13,186 nt of DNA from Chloroflexia bacterium (GTDB taxonomy: Bacteria > Chloroflexota > Chloroflexia > QHBQ01 > JADMIH01), in NCBI GenBank assembly GCA_025927935.1, contig JAICKM010000106.1:1-13186 (forward strand), given 5' to 3'. The notes beneath the pieces are model-generated. The model ran no database searches and was not told the origin of the DNA. It was given only the letters and a program-made list of their open reading frames with translations. Position numbers and translations under genes: made by a program. Below are positions 1 through 6,653 of this stretch, one piece after another (the stretch's first letter is position 1; the number at the start of each line of letters is the position of its first letter).

Positions 1-937
1 CCTTCCACTGGTATTCGCTGACGCCGTTGACGGTCATGTTGGTTTTGGTGGCCGTGAGGGAGTGGGCGGTGCAGGCCTCGCTGCCGACCTGGCCCCAGGT
101 GACACTGCCGGTGCTGCCGGAATTATCGGTAGCCCAGTTGACCGTGGCGTAGTTATTGACCACATCGGTCAGGTAGGGATAGCGCTGCAAGTGCGTACTG
201 TAGCCCGCCGCCGCGACCGCCGCCGCCGGGTGTGATGCGACCGGGGCATTGGTCACCGCCCGGGCAGGGGGCACCTGCACCACCACCGCTTCTGATGGCG
301 CGGATAGATGGCGCACCGGGTCGAACGCCGCGATGGCATACGTATAGGTCTGCCCCGGCTGGACATTGCGATCCGTGTACAAGGACGTACCGCTGTCGAC
401 AATCCGTATCCGCCGGCCGTTGCGCAGGATCACATAGGCCGTGATGTCTGTGTCGTCGGTAGCCGTGTACCAGTCTAGCAGCACGCCCCCGGCGACCGGG
501 ACGGCAAACAGGTCCTCCGGCGGGCTGGGGGGCGTGCTATCGGGGGTATCGGGCAGCGGCGGGGTTTTGACGACGGCCGGGCGCGATCGGGGCAAGTGCC
601 GTCCGTTGCTGTCGACCGCCTCGACCGTGTAGATATACACCGTGCGCGGACCGACGGCCGTATCGGTATAGGTCAGTGTCGTATCCGCAACACTAGCCAG
701 CACGTTGTTGTTGCGCCGGACAGTGTAACTGGCGATAGGCACCGAGCCGGTCGCCGCTGTCCAGGTCAGATCGACCTCGCCGGTACTCACGGCGACGGCG
801 GTGAGATCCGGTGCTGTAGCGCGTGGCCCTCCAATCGCCGCTGCTGCCTGGCCCAACCCGATCGGAGTTGCTCCTGCCAGCAAGCCCATACCGGCCATAA
901 CCTTCATGATATTGCGAAACGTGATTGAGATCTTCAT
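1..937 (-). CDS. Exported FN3-domain protein, probable purple acid phosphatase-like metallophosphoesterase (3' part outside window)
   Basis: The reading frame is open from ATG 937 to the left edge (312 complete codons, no stop). A leader fits export: basic N-terminus MKISITFRNIMK, hydrophobic stretch about residues 13-29, and an Ala-rich probable cleavage zone near 31-35. Residues 42-124 and 138-222 read as two fibronectin type III domains, each with core W, Y-x-V and Y-x-Y positions (DLTWTAA, YIYTVEAVD; VLLDWYTATD, YTYAIAAFD). A Pro/Ala-rich linker follows. Residues 248-312 start a third beta-sandwich (RYPYLTDVVNNYATVNWATD) that resembles the N-terminal domain of purple acid phosphatases, which normally precedes a calcineurin-like metallophosphoesterase domain. 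That catalytic part would lie left of the window, so enzyme activity is inferred. A purine-rich AGAAAGG lies upstream of the ATG. The alternative is a non-enzymatic FN3 surface protein. Confidence 0.72.
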   Translation of the reverse strand, partial: MKISITFRNIMKVMAGMGLLAGATPIGLGQAAAAIGGPRATAPDLTAVAVSTGEVDLTWTAATGSVPIASYTVRRNNNVLASVADTTLTYTDTAVGPRTVYIYTVEAVDSNGRHLPRSRPAVVKTPPLPDTPDSTPPSPPEDLFAVPVAGGVLLDWYTATDDTDITAYVILRNGRRIRIVDSGTSLYTDRNVQPGQTYTYAIAAFDPVRHLSAPSEAVVVQVPPARAVTNAPVASHPAAAVAAAGYSTHLQRYPYLTDVVNNYATVNWATDNSGSTGSVTWGQVGSEACTAHSLTATKTNMTVNGVSEYQWK

Positions 938-1560
938 CGGTCGCGCCCTTTCTAGCTTGCGCTTATCATCCGCCTTGCGGGCACACCGAGCCACATCCTC
1001 CTATGCGCGGTGTGCTATATCAGTGGGGAAAGAATAGGGGCACCCTAGATGGACCGGGTGGTCACACGCCTACAGGCCACGGTTGGTGCTGCCGGGTCTG
1101 TAGCGCGTATTGGAATGAAATAAGATGGCTCAGCCAGGCACAATGAGGCTAAGCTGACGGCGTTACCCTGGGATGGGTCTGGAGGACCAGTGCTGATGCC
1201 GGAAGGTAGCCGCACCACGAGCGGTGCCCGGCGCGGGGTCGTATCACGCGATCTGGCCTGGAATCGATACTACTGCCTATACCAGTCGCTATACTATACA
1301 TAGATCACTGGGTGTGATCATTAAGTCAACTTCAATGTGATTATATAACAAATGTTTGCATAAGGCAATAGCTACACGCCAAAAGGCGCAGTAGATCGGA
1401 GCATGCGACTGCCGCCCGCCCATACTATGAGCCTGTAACGAGGGGGCAGGTAGGGGGCACGCGAAGCCGAAGCAGGGCCAGTCCAGGCGGACTAATCCGG
1501 CCCCTGGACTGGCTGGTATTCCGTTTATATGCTGCTGGGTAGCGGGCCGGTGGGCCGCCC
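938..1560. other. Gene-free stretch with AT-rich island and small hairpins
   Basis: No credible coding frame was found. About 1264-1382 is clearly AT-richer than its surroundings and contains the inverted repeat gatcac (1303-1308) / gtgatc (1314-1319) with a 5-nt spacer, which is operator-like. At 1198-1232 a foldable element pairs gccgg (1198-1202) with ccggc (1228-1232) and gcacc (1212-1216) with ggtgc (1223-1227). I did not recognise a known RNA family. No convincing promoter for the minus-strand gene starting at 937 could be fixed. Confidence 0.5.
1477..1513. terminator. Inverted repeat downstream of the S9 peptidase gene, possible terminator
   Basis: The arms gccagtccagg (1477-1487) and cctggactggc (1503-1513) are perfect 11-bp reverse complements. 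The inner bases cgga/tccg (1488-1491, 1496-1499) can extend the stem. It lies about 48 bp past the stop of the minus-strand peptidase gene. Neither strand shows a strong T-run after the stem, so it is a terminator-like or 3'-end-protecting hairpin, not a textbook intrinsic terminator. Confidence 0.45.
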
Positions 1561-3465
1561 TTACGTCAAGTGCTGCTTGCAGAAGTCGGTAATAGCCGTG
1601 TAGCAGCGGACTTTGTTCTCGTACTTGATCACGTCGTGGCCCTCGTCGGCGAAGACCAGGTACTCCACCTGCTTGCCCGCCGCACGCAGGGTCTCGACCA
1701 CGCCGCGCGATTCGGCTTCGACCACGCGCGGGTCGTTCGCGCCCTGGATGACCAGCATGGGCGCGCGCAGGTCCTGCATGTACGTCTTGGGCGAGCGTTC
1801 GAGCAGCAAGGCGCGGTCGCGCACCGGGTGGCCGAGCGCCTCGTAGAAGTAGGGCTTCCAGGTTTCGGGGATGCGCTCCAGGAACGATGTGACCAGGTCA
1901 TACGGCCCAAACATATCGACCGCCGCCTTCCAGAGGGTCGGGTGGCGCATCGCCAGGGTCAGCGTCATGTAGCCGCCATACGAGCGGCCCATCACCGCCG
2001 CCCGCGTCACGTCGAGGCGCGGGTCCTGCGGCAATACCTCGGTCATGGCGTAGACGTGGTCCTGGCGGTCGGCGCCGCCCCAGTCGCGGTCCACGCGCTT
2101 GGTGTAGCTCAGGCCGTAGCCGGTGCTGCCGCGCACGTTGGGCACGAACACCGCGAAGCCGTTGAGGGTGAGGAACTGGATCAGCGGCATCGAGAACCAG
2201 GCGAAGTCGGGCCGCTCCTGGCCCTGCGGCCCGCCATGCACATAGTAGACCAGCGGGCGCGGGCCGGTGAAGCCCAGTTCTTCGGCGGGCAGATAGAGCC
2301 GCGCCGAGATACGCAGCCCGTCGAACGAGGTGAACGAGGCGTCCTCGCCCGGCGCCAGGTGCGCCTGCGGGATGCCCAGGATGCGCTCGTTGGTGTGGCG
2401 CACCACCTTGTCGCGGGCCGGGCCCTCCACCGTATAAAGCTGCGTCGGCGACGTGGCCGTGGAGAAGGCCAGCACGAAACGGTCGCTCGCCGGGTCGTAG
2501 TGGATCGACTCCATCACGCCGCCGGCCAGTTCGCCCTGCCCGCAGACCACCGCGTCGCAGGCAAAAGCGCGCGCCTGTTCGTTAAACGTGCCCTCGTAGG
2601 CCCAGCTTTCGCCGTCAATGTTGTAGTGCAGCAGATAGCGGTCGTCGCGCGTGTGTTGCAAGTTCATCAGTTCGCCCATGCCGGTATGCACGGTGCCGGT
2701 GATCGCCACGGGCAGCACCTCGCCGGGGCGCTCCAGGTCGAGATAGCCCAGGCCATAGCTATCCTCGAACAGCGACGTGGTCAGCAGCAGGCCGCGCTCG
2801 CCCGGCGCGAACTCGACCGCGCCGAAGCCCGACAGCGCGGCTTTCTCGCCTTCGGCGCGCTGCTCGATGGGCGTGCCGTAGAGCAGTTGCAGGCCCTCGC
2901 GGCCCTGCCGCCAGAGCTGGAGGACAATATCGCCCACCGTGTAGCCGGTCGCCACGACGATGCGGGTCTCGTCCTCGCTGATTGCCGCCGGGTAGATCTC
3001 CCAGCGGCTCTCGCCGATCGGGGTCAGCGCCCCGCTCGCCAGATCGCCGATCAGCGTGCGGTTCACGGCTTCGGACAGCGACGCGGCGACCATGTAGAGC
3101 TTGCGGCTGCCCTCCGGCCCGTGCAGGGAGAAGATGCGCGCATCGGTGATCGCCGGGAAGGCCGGCTCCGGGAAGCCGCCGTCCAGCGGGATCAGCATCG
3201 GCTTGTAGATCTCGTCGCCGTCCTTATCCACGACGACCATGATCTTGCCCAGGTCGGGGTAGACATAGTAGGGCGTGCCGCCGGTCAGATCGGGGTTTTG
3301 CAGGGCGATGTCGGGCGGGATCAGCGGCTCCGGCACCCCGCCGCCATAGGGCATCGTGTAGAGGCTGAAGCGCCCGCTGAGGTTGCTGATAAAGTACAGG
3401 CGGTCCTGCCACAACTGGGGCGACAGAAACAGCCGCGCCGCCAGTAACGACTCGATTCTAGGCAT
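1561..3465 (-). CDS. S9 family prolyl oligopeptidase-type serine peptidase (acylaminoacyl-peptidase/dipeptidyl aminopeptidase-like)
   Basis: A 634-residue cytoplasmic serine peptidase expected to cleave short peptides, by family either at prolines or releasing N-terminal acyl-amino acids or dipeptides. Residues about 20-360 look like the beta-propeller that gates access, and about 380-634 form the alpha/beta-hydrolase domain. Visible catalytic features are the oxyanion-loop HGGPQG (410-415), the nucleophile elbow GRSYGG with Ser495, Asp578 in GANDPR, and His610 in DEGHD. The full triad and usual length argue for an intact active enzyme. There is no signal peptide. The start ATG 3465 is supported by AAGGAG (3475-3480) nine bases upstream and by a promoter at 3507-3535. 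It is monocistronic and divergent from the HTH_42 gene. The family is confident; the substrate class cannot be told. Confidence 0.95.
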   Translation of the reverse strand: MPRIESLLAARLFLSPQLWQDRLYFISNLSGRFSLYTMPYGGGVPEPLIPPDIALQNPDLTGGTPYYVYPDLGKIMVVVDKDGDEIYKPMLIPLDGGFPEPAFPAITDARIFSLHGPEGSRKLYMVAASLSEAVNRTLIGDLASGALTPIGESRWEIYPAAISEDETRIVVATGYTVGDIVLQLWRQGREGLQLLYGTPIEQRAEGEKAALSGFGAVEFAPGERGLLLTTSLFEDSYGLGYLDLERPGEVLPVAITGTVHTGMGELMNLQHTRDDRYLLHYNIDGESWAYEGTFNEQARAFACDAVVCGQGELAGGVMESIHYDPASDRFVLAFSTATSPTQLYTVEGPARDKVVRHTNERILGIPQAHLAPGEDASFTSFDGLRISARLYLPAEELGFTGPRPLVYYVHGGPQGQERPDFAWFSMPLIQFLTLNGFAVFVPNVRGSTGYGLSYTKRVDRDWGGADRQDHVYAMTEVLPQDPRLDVTRAAVMGRSYGGYMTLTLAMRHPTLWKAAVDMFGPYDLVTSFLERIPETWKPYFYEALGHPVRDRALLLERSPKTYMQDLRAPMLVIQGANDPRVVEAESRGVVETLRAAGKQVEYLVFADEGHDVIKYENKVRCYTAITDFCKQHLT

Positions 3466-3506
3466 ACAAGATGGCTCCTTCAGGGCAAAATCGGCGTGGT
3501 GCCCCC

Positions 3507-3535
3507 ATTATGCGCCTTTCCCGCGTTCAGGGCAA
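3507..3535 (-). promoter_or_regulatory. Sigma-70-type promoter of the S9 peptidase gene
   Basis: On the minus strand, TTGCCC (3530-3535) and CATAAT (3507-3512) are separated by 17 bases, matching the consensus at 4/6 and 5/6 positions. The predicted start near 3500 gives a leader of about 35 nt that contains the AAGGAG ribosome binding site. Confidence 0.6.
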
Positions 3536-3547
3536 GTCTGCCGCGGG

Positions 3548-3650
3548 CCAACCTCTCCCCGGCCCCACCCCGCCGCGCCGAGGGGAGTCGCGCTTTCCTG
3601 CCTTTCCCCCCTTCCCGCGGCGGGAAGGGGGGCAGGGGGGTTAGGTTGGT
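3548..3650. repeat. Dispersed palindromic repeat, CCTCTCCCC/GGGGAAGG type
   Basis: A perfect 13-bp inverted repeat (3606-3618 and 3620-3632, one central base) is made of C6-TTCCCGC and its complement. The element is bounded by ccaacct (3548-3554) and aggttgg (3643-3649), also inverted. This C/G-tract palindrome resembles an interspersed repeat found many times in Chloroflexota genomes (recalled, not searched). It sits between the two divergent promoters of the flanking genes. Confidence 0.65.
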
Positions 3651-3671
3651 TCCCCACCGGGATGCCCCCGC

Positions 3672-3702
3672 TTGGACAGCCCGTGCCCGGATCGTGTACA
3701 AT
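3672..3702 (+). promoter_or_regulatory. Probable promoter of the HTH_42 gene
   Basis: TTGGAC (3672-3677) and TACAAT (3697-3702) are separated by 19 bases, which is slightly long. The predicted start is near 3709. This makes the in-frame ATG at 3710 leaderless and without a ribosome binding site, and favours the GTG at 3746. Confidence 0.5.
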
Positions 3703-3745
3703 CGCGGCGATGACAAGGCCGGCGTTGCGCACAAGGGAGGGGATT

Positions 3746-4819
3746 GTGACCGAGGAGGACCTGAGACAACAACGACTGTATAACCTGGGCCTGAGCGGAA
3801 CGCCCTATGCGACGCCCGCCGCGGTGGTGGCCGCGCTGGGCGCGGTGCAGGCGCAGGACTACGGCGGGGCCGCGTGGGCGCTGGGCCTGCGCCTGGCCGG
3901 GGCGACCGCGGCGACCATCGACGCGGCCCTGGCCGAGGGATCGATTTTACGCACCCATGTGCTGCGGCCCACCTGGCATTTCGTCACCCCCGCCGACATC
4001 CGCTGGATGCTGGCCCTGACCGGGCCGCGCGTGCAGGCGGCCATGGCCTACCAGGCCCGGCAACTCGAACTCGACGGCGCGACCTTTGCCGCCGCCCAAA
4101 CGGCTATCGCCGCCGCCTTGCAGGGCGGCCACTGCCTGACCCGCGCGGACCTGAGCGCCGTGCTGGCGCGGGCTGGGATCGCCGCCACGGACCCGCTGCG
4201 CCACGGGCACCTGATCATGCACGCCGAGTTGGAGGGGCTGATTTGCAGCGGCCCCCGGCAGGGCAAGCAAATGACCTACGCGCTGCTGGACGAGCGCGCG
4301 CCCGCCGCGCCGTCCCTGACCCGTGACGAGGCGCTGGCCGAACTCACCCGGCGTTACTTCACCAGCCACGGTCCGGCCACCATCCCCGATTTCGTCTGGT
4401 GGTCCGGCCTGACCACCGCCGACGCCCGCGCCGGCCTCGCCCTGGCGGGCGGGCACCTGGTACAGCAAACGGTGGACGGGCGGACCTACTGGTTTGCGCC
4501 ACCCGCGCCGCCCGCCCGCGCCCCGGCCCCGGCGGCCTACCTGCTGCCCAATTACGACGAATACATCGTCGGCTACACCGACCGCAGCGCCGTGTTCGAG
4601 CCTGTGGCGCACGGCCTGGACCCGCGCGGCAATATCCTTTTCAGCCACACCATCGTGGTCGGAGGCCGCGTGGTGGGCACCTGGAAGCGCACGCTCAAGA
4701 AGGACGCCGTGGTGCTGGAAACAAAGCTCCTTGCGCCCCTCTCCGAAGCCGTCACCCAGGCCGTAGCCGCCGCCACCGCCCGCTACGGCGCGTTCCTCGA
4801 ATTGCCGGTCGTCGTCTAA
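3746..4819 (+). CDS. Winged-helix DNA-binding protein, HTH_42 family, AlkZ-like putative DNA glycosylase
   Basis: A 357-residue member of the HTH_42 (formerly DUF1006) family of tandem winged-helix proteins, which includes the interstrand-crosslink glycosylases AlkZ and YcaQ/AlkX. Hallmarks are LGAVQAQDYGGA (31-42), RTHVLRPTWHFV (69-80), HGPATIPDFVWWSGL (208-222), LLPNYDEYIVGYTDR (266-280) and GRVVGTWKR (307-315). The VQAQD segment gives Gln35-x-Gln37, matching the catalytic Q-x-Q of AlkZ and not the Q-x-D of YcaQ. The role would be base excision of bulky or crosslinking alkylation damage; activity is inferred. GTG 3746 was chosen because GGGAGGGG (3735-3742) precedes it. The in-frame ATG 3710 would add 12 residues but lacks such a site. 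No biosynthetic cluster lies nearby, so it is not an obvious self-resistance gene. Confidence 0.88.
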   Translation: MTEEDLRQQRLYNLGLSGTPYATPAAVVAALGAVQAQDYGGAAWALGLRLAGATAATIDAALAEGSILRTHVLRPTWHFVTPADIRWMLALTGPRVQAAMAYQARQLELDGATFAAAQTAIAAALQGGHCLTRADLSAVLARAGIAATDPLRHGHLIMHAELEGLICSGPRQGKQMTYALLDERAPAAPSLTRDEALAELTRRYFTSHGPATIPDFVWWSGLTTADARAGLALAGGHLVQQTVDGRTYWFAPPAPPARAPAPAAYLLPNYDEYIVGYTDRSAVFEPVAHGLDPRGNILFSHTIVVGGRVVGTWKRTLKKDAVVLETKLLAPLSEAVTQAVAAATARYGAFLELPVVV

Positions 4820-4861
4820 AGACGAGTCCGTCTCCCCTTGCCCGCGCCGTCACTCGTCGCC

Positions 4862-4875
4862 ACTCAGCACTCAGC
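4862..4875. repeat. Short (ACTCAGC)2 tandem tract
   Basis: Two exact copies of the heptamer ACTCAGC. It is the same unit as the longer tract at 4988-5026 on the far side of the inverted repeat, suggesting a single array that was split or two arrays of common origin. Confidence 0.7.
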
Positions 4876-4893
4876 AGACCGTCACTGACGAAT

Positions 4894-4969
4894 TGTCACT
4901 CTGAGCGCAGCGAAGAGTCTCGGCGTTTGGGCTACGAGACGGAGATTCTTCGCTCCGCTCAGAATGACA
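4894..4969. repeat. Imperfect inverted repeat with TCTGAGCG-AGCGAAGA arms
   Basis: The left arm 4894-4921 (tgtcactctgagcgcagcga...) and right arm 4942-4969 are reverse complements with about four mismatches over 28 bases, around a 20-base loop. The arm resembles the widely dispersed bacterial repeat related to gtcattctgagcg-agcgaagaatctc (recalled, not searched). It could form a long hairpin in RNA upstream of the P450 promoter. Confidence 0.7.
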
Positions 4970-4987
4970 AATCTTCGATGACAGACT

Positions 4988-5026
4988 ACTCAGCACTCAG
5001 CACTCAGCACTCAGCACTCAGCACTC
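4988..5026. repeat. (ACTCAGC)5.6 tandem repeat
   Basis: Five exact head-to-tail copies of ACTCAGC (4988-5022) followed by a partial copy ACTC (5023-5026). There are no spacers between units, so it is a simple tandem repeat and not a CRISPR array. Copy number is likely to vary among strains. Confidence 0.9.
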
Positions 5027-5075
5027 GTCCCGCCCGTGGGACATCAGCAGCGGGGCGACTACATCTTTGGACCGA

Positions 5076-5103
5076 TTGACTTGCTGCGTGACTCGCATAT
5101 ACT
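5076..5103 (+). promoter_or_regulatory. Promoter of the cytochrome P450 gene
   Basis: TTGACT (5076-5081) and TATACT (5098-5103) with a 16-base spacer match the sigma-70 consensus well (5/6 and 5/6). The predicted start near 5110 gives a leader of about 60 nt before ATG 5170. It lies just after the repeat block. Confidence 0.65.
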
Positions 5104-5169
5104 TAGTTTATAACTATTGTGCGAAATTTCACAATCCAGCGAGATTGGCTGAAGAACGGAGTCACGACT

Positions 5170-6519
5170 ATGGCTGTCCAGGTTGCCGGGAAGCCGATTC
5201 CCACCTTTCCCGAACCACCGCTGATCGGGAGCATGCGCGCTTTCCAGAAAGATCGCCTGGGCCTCTTGTTGCGCGTAATGCAGCAGTGTGGCCCGGTGGC
5301 GCGTATCCATTTCGGCCCGTTTCCCATGCTGGTGCTGAGCACGCCCGAACTGATCCAGGCGGTGCTGGTGGACCACGCGGCGGATTTCGATAAGGGCCTC
5401 GCGCTGCACCGCGCCTTTACGCCGGTGGTGGGCCAGGGGCTGATCAACAACGAGGGGGAAAGCTGGCGGCACCAGCGCAAACTGATGGCCCCCGCGTTCA
5501 CCTATCGCCACATCGCCGCCTATGCCGATACCATGGTCGCCTACGCGGAGCGCGCGCAGCAGGAGTGGGCCACCGGCCAGGTGTTGCGCATCGACCAGGA
5601 GATGATGCGCCTGACCATGAGTATCGTCGGCAAGACGCTGTTCGACGCCGACGTGTTCGACGAGAGCGACGAGTTGGGCGCGGCGGTGACGGAAGCCGTG
5701 GCCTTTATGCAATACACCATCAGCCACCTGTTCCCGGTGCCGCTCAGTTGGCCGCTGCCGCGCAACGCGCGCACCCGCCGGGCGCTGGCCGTGATCGCCC
5801 AGCGACTCCAGGCCATGATCGAGGAGCGCCGGGCCGCCGGCGTGGACCGGGGCGACTTCCTGTCGCTGCTGCTGGCCGCCCGTGACGAGACCGGCCAGGG
5901 CATGAGCGACGAGCAGATCCGCAACGAGGCCATGACCCTGTTCCTGGCCGGGCACGAGACCACGGCGAACACGCTCTCCTGGTGCTGGTATTTGCTGGGC
6001 CAAAATCCCGCGGTCTACGCGAAGCTACAGCAGGAAGCCGATACGGTGCTGGCCGGGCGCCCGCCCACGGTGGCCGATGTGCCCAACCTGCCCTACGCGC
6101 TCCAGGTGTTCAAGGAAGCGCTGCGGCTCTACCCGCCCGCCGACTCGATCAGCCGCACGGCCCTGCGCGACGTGGACCTGGCCGGCTATCCGCTGCGCAA
6201 GAACGGCATCATCGTCATCCCGATCTATGCCATGCACCGCAACCCCGCCTACTTCCCCGACCCGGAGCGGTTCGACCCGGAGCGGTTCACGCCGGAGAAC
6301 GAAAAGCGGCTGCCACGCCACGTCTACATGCCCTTCGGTGCCGGGCCGCGCATCTGCATCGGCAACCACTTCGCGCTGATGGAGGGCCAGTTGATCCTGG
6401 CGACGCTGGCCCAGCGGGTGCGCTTCGAGGTGGGCGCCGGGCAGCACCCGGTGCCCGAACCGGTCTTCGCCGTGCGCCTGGGTGGCGGCTGCCGGGTCAT
6501 CGTCCACCGGCGGCCGTAG
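5170..6519 (+). CDS. Cytochrome P450 monooxygenase
   Basis: A 449-residue haem-thiolate monooxygenase with a full set of P450 signatures: C-helix W99-x-x-x-R103, I-helix AGHETT (260-265) with the acid-alcohol pair Glu263/Thr264 for oxygen activation, K-helix E316-A-L-R319, the PERF region (DPERFDPERF), and the haem loop FGAGPRICIG with ligand Cys396. There is no fused reductase or ferredoxin domain and no such gene nearby, so separate redox partners are needed. The short N-terminus has no membrane anchor, consistent with a soluble bacterial enzyme. Overall character (AGHETT, RLYPP) resembles bacterial CYP4/CYP102-like fatty-acid hydroxylases, but the substrate cannot be assigned. ATG 5170 is preceded by GGAG (5158-5161) at 8 bases. 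An in-frame GTG at 5119 has poorer support. Confidence 0.95.
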   Translation: MAVQVAGKPIPTFPEPPLIGSMRAFQKDRLGLLLRVMQQCGPVARIHFGPFPMLVLSTPELIQAVLVDHAADFDKGLALHRAFTPVVGQGLINNEGESWRHQRKLMAPAFTYRHIAAYADTMVAYAERAQQEWATGQVLRIDQEMMRLTMSIVGKTLFDADVFDESDELGAAVTEAVAFMQYTISHLFPVPLSWPLPRNARTRRALAVIAQRLQAMIEERRAAGVDRGDFLSLLLAARDETGQGMSDEQIRNEAMTLFLAGHETTANTLSWCWYLLGQNPAVYAKLQQEADTVLAGRPPTVADVPNLPYALQVFKEALRLYPPADSISRTALRDVDLAGYPLRKNGIIVIPIYAMHRNPAYFPDPERFDPERFTPENEKRLPRHVYMPFGAGPRICIGNHFALMEGQLILATLAQRVRFEVGAGQHPVPEPVFAVRLGGGCRVIVHRRP

Positions 6520-6522
6520 ACG

Positions 6523-6628
6523 GGCTGGGCGCTGAGGGGCCACGGCTCGATTAAAATCGGGCCGCCGGCCCCTCCGTGCCGCGTGGAGTCCCGATTTTAA
6601 TCGGGCGGGCCGCCCCCAGCGCCCAGCC
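6523..6628. terminator. Large nested palindrome between convergent genes, probable bidirectional terminator or dispersed repeat
   Basis: Outer arms ggctgggcgctg (6523-6534) and cagcgcccagcc (6617-6628) are perfect 12-bp complements. Inner arms cgattaaaatcggg (6548-6561) and cccgattttaatcg (6590-6603) are perfect 14-bp complements. The right inner block can also fold on itself (6590-6596 with 6599-6605, 2-nt loop), and the left block nearly so. It begins 4 bases after the P450 stop and ends 26 bases before the DUF4157 stop. A shared terminator is likely from position, although the T-run is inside the stem and not after it. Confidence 0.6.
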
Positions 6629-6653
6629 GGCCCGCGGCGCGGTCCCGGCCCCA

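Larger units (their letters stand above)
4820..5075. other. Repeat-filled intergenic stretch between the HTH_42 and P450 genes
   Basis: About 255 bases with no gene. They are largely made of two (ACTCAGC) tandem tracts flanking one long imperfect inverted repeat, listed separately. Short inverted gacgag (4820-4825) / ctcgtc near 4854 just past the HTH_42 stop could weakly mark a transcript end, but no T-run follows. Confidence 0.6.

Noticed and set aside
1191..1232. Hammerhead ribozyme core (CTGATG near 1193)
   Set aside because: The conserved CTGANGA and GAAA core positions are not met and no matching three-stem fold was found.
1570..3447. Long plus-strand open frame (625 codons) antisense to the S9 peptidase
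   Set aside because: Its translation is His/Arg/Ala-rich with no recognisable domain, as expected from a GC-rich antisense frame. The minus-strand gene has a full catalytic triad.
3383..3745. N-terminal extension of the HTH_42 gene back to 3383, or the ATG at 3710
   Set aside because: The extension runs through the dispersed repeat and both promoters. ATG 3710 has no ribosome binding site and would be at the predicted transcription start.
4862..5026. CRISPR array
   Set aside because: The 7-bp units are contiguous without unique spacers, and no cas gene is present.
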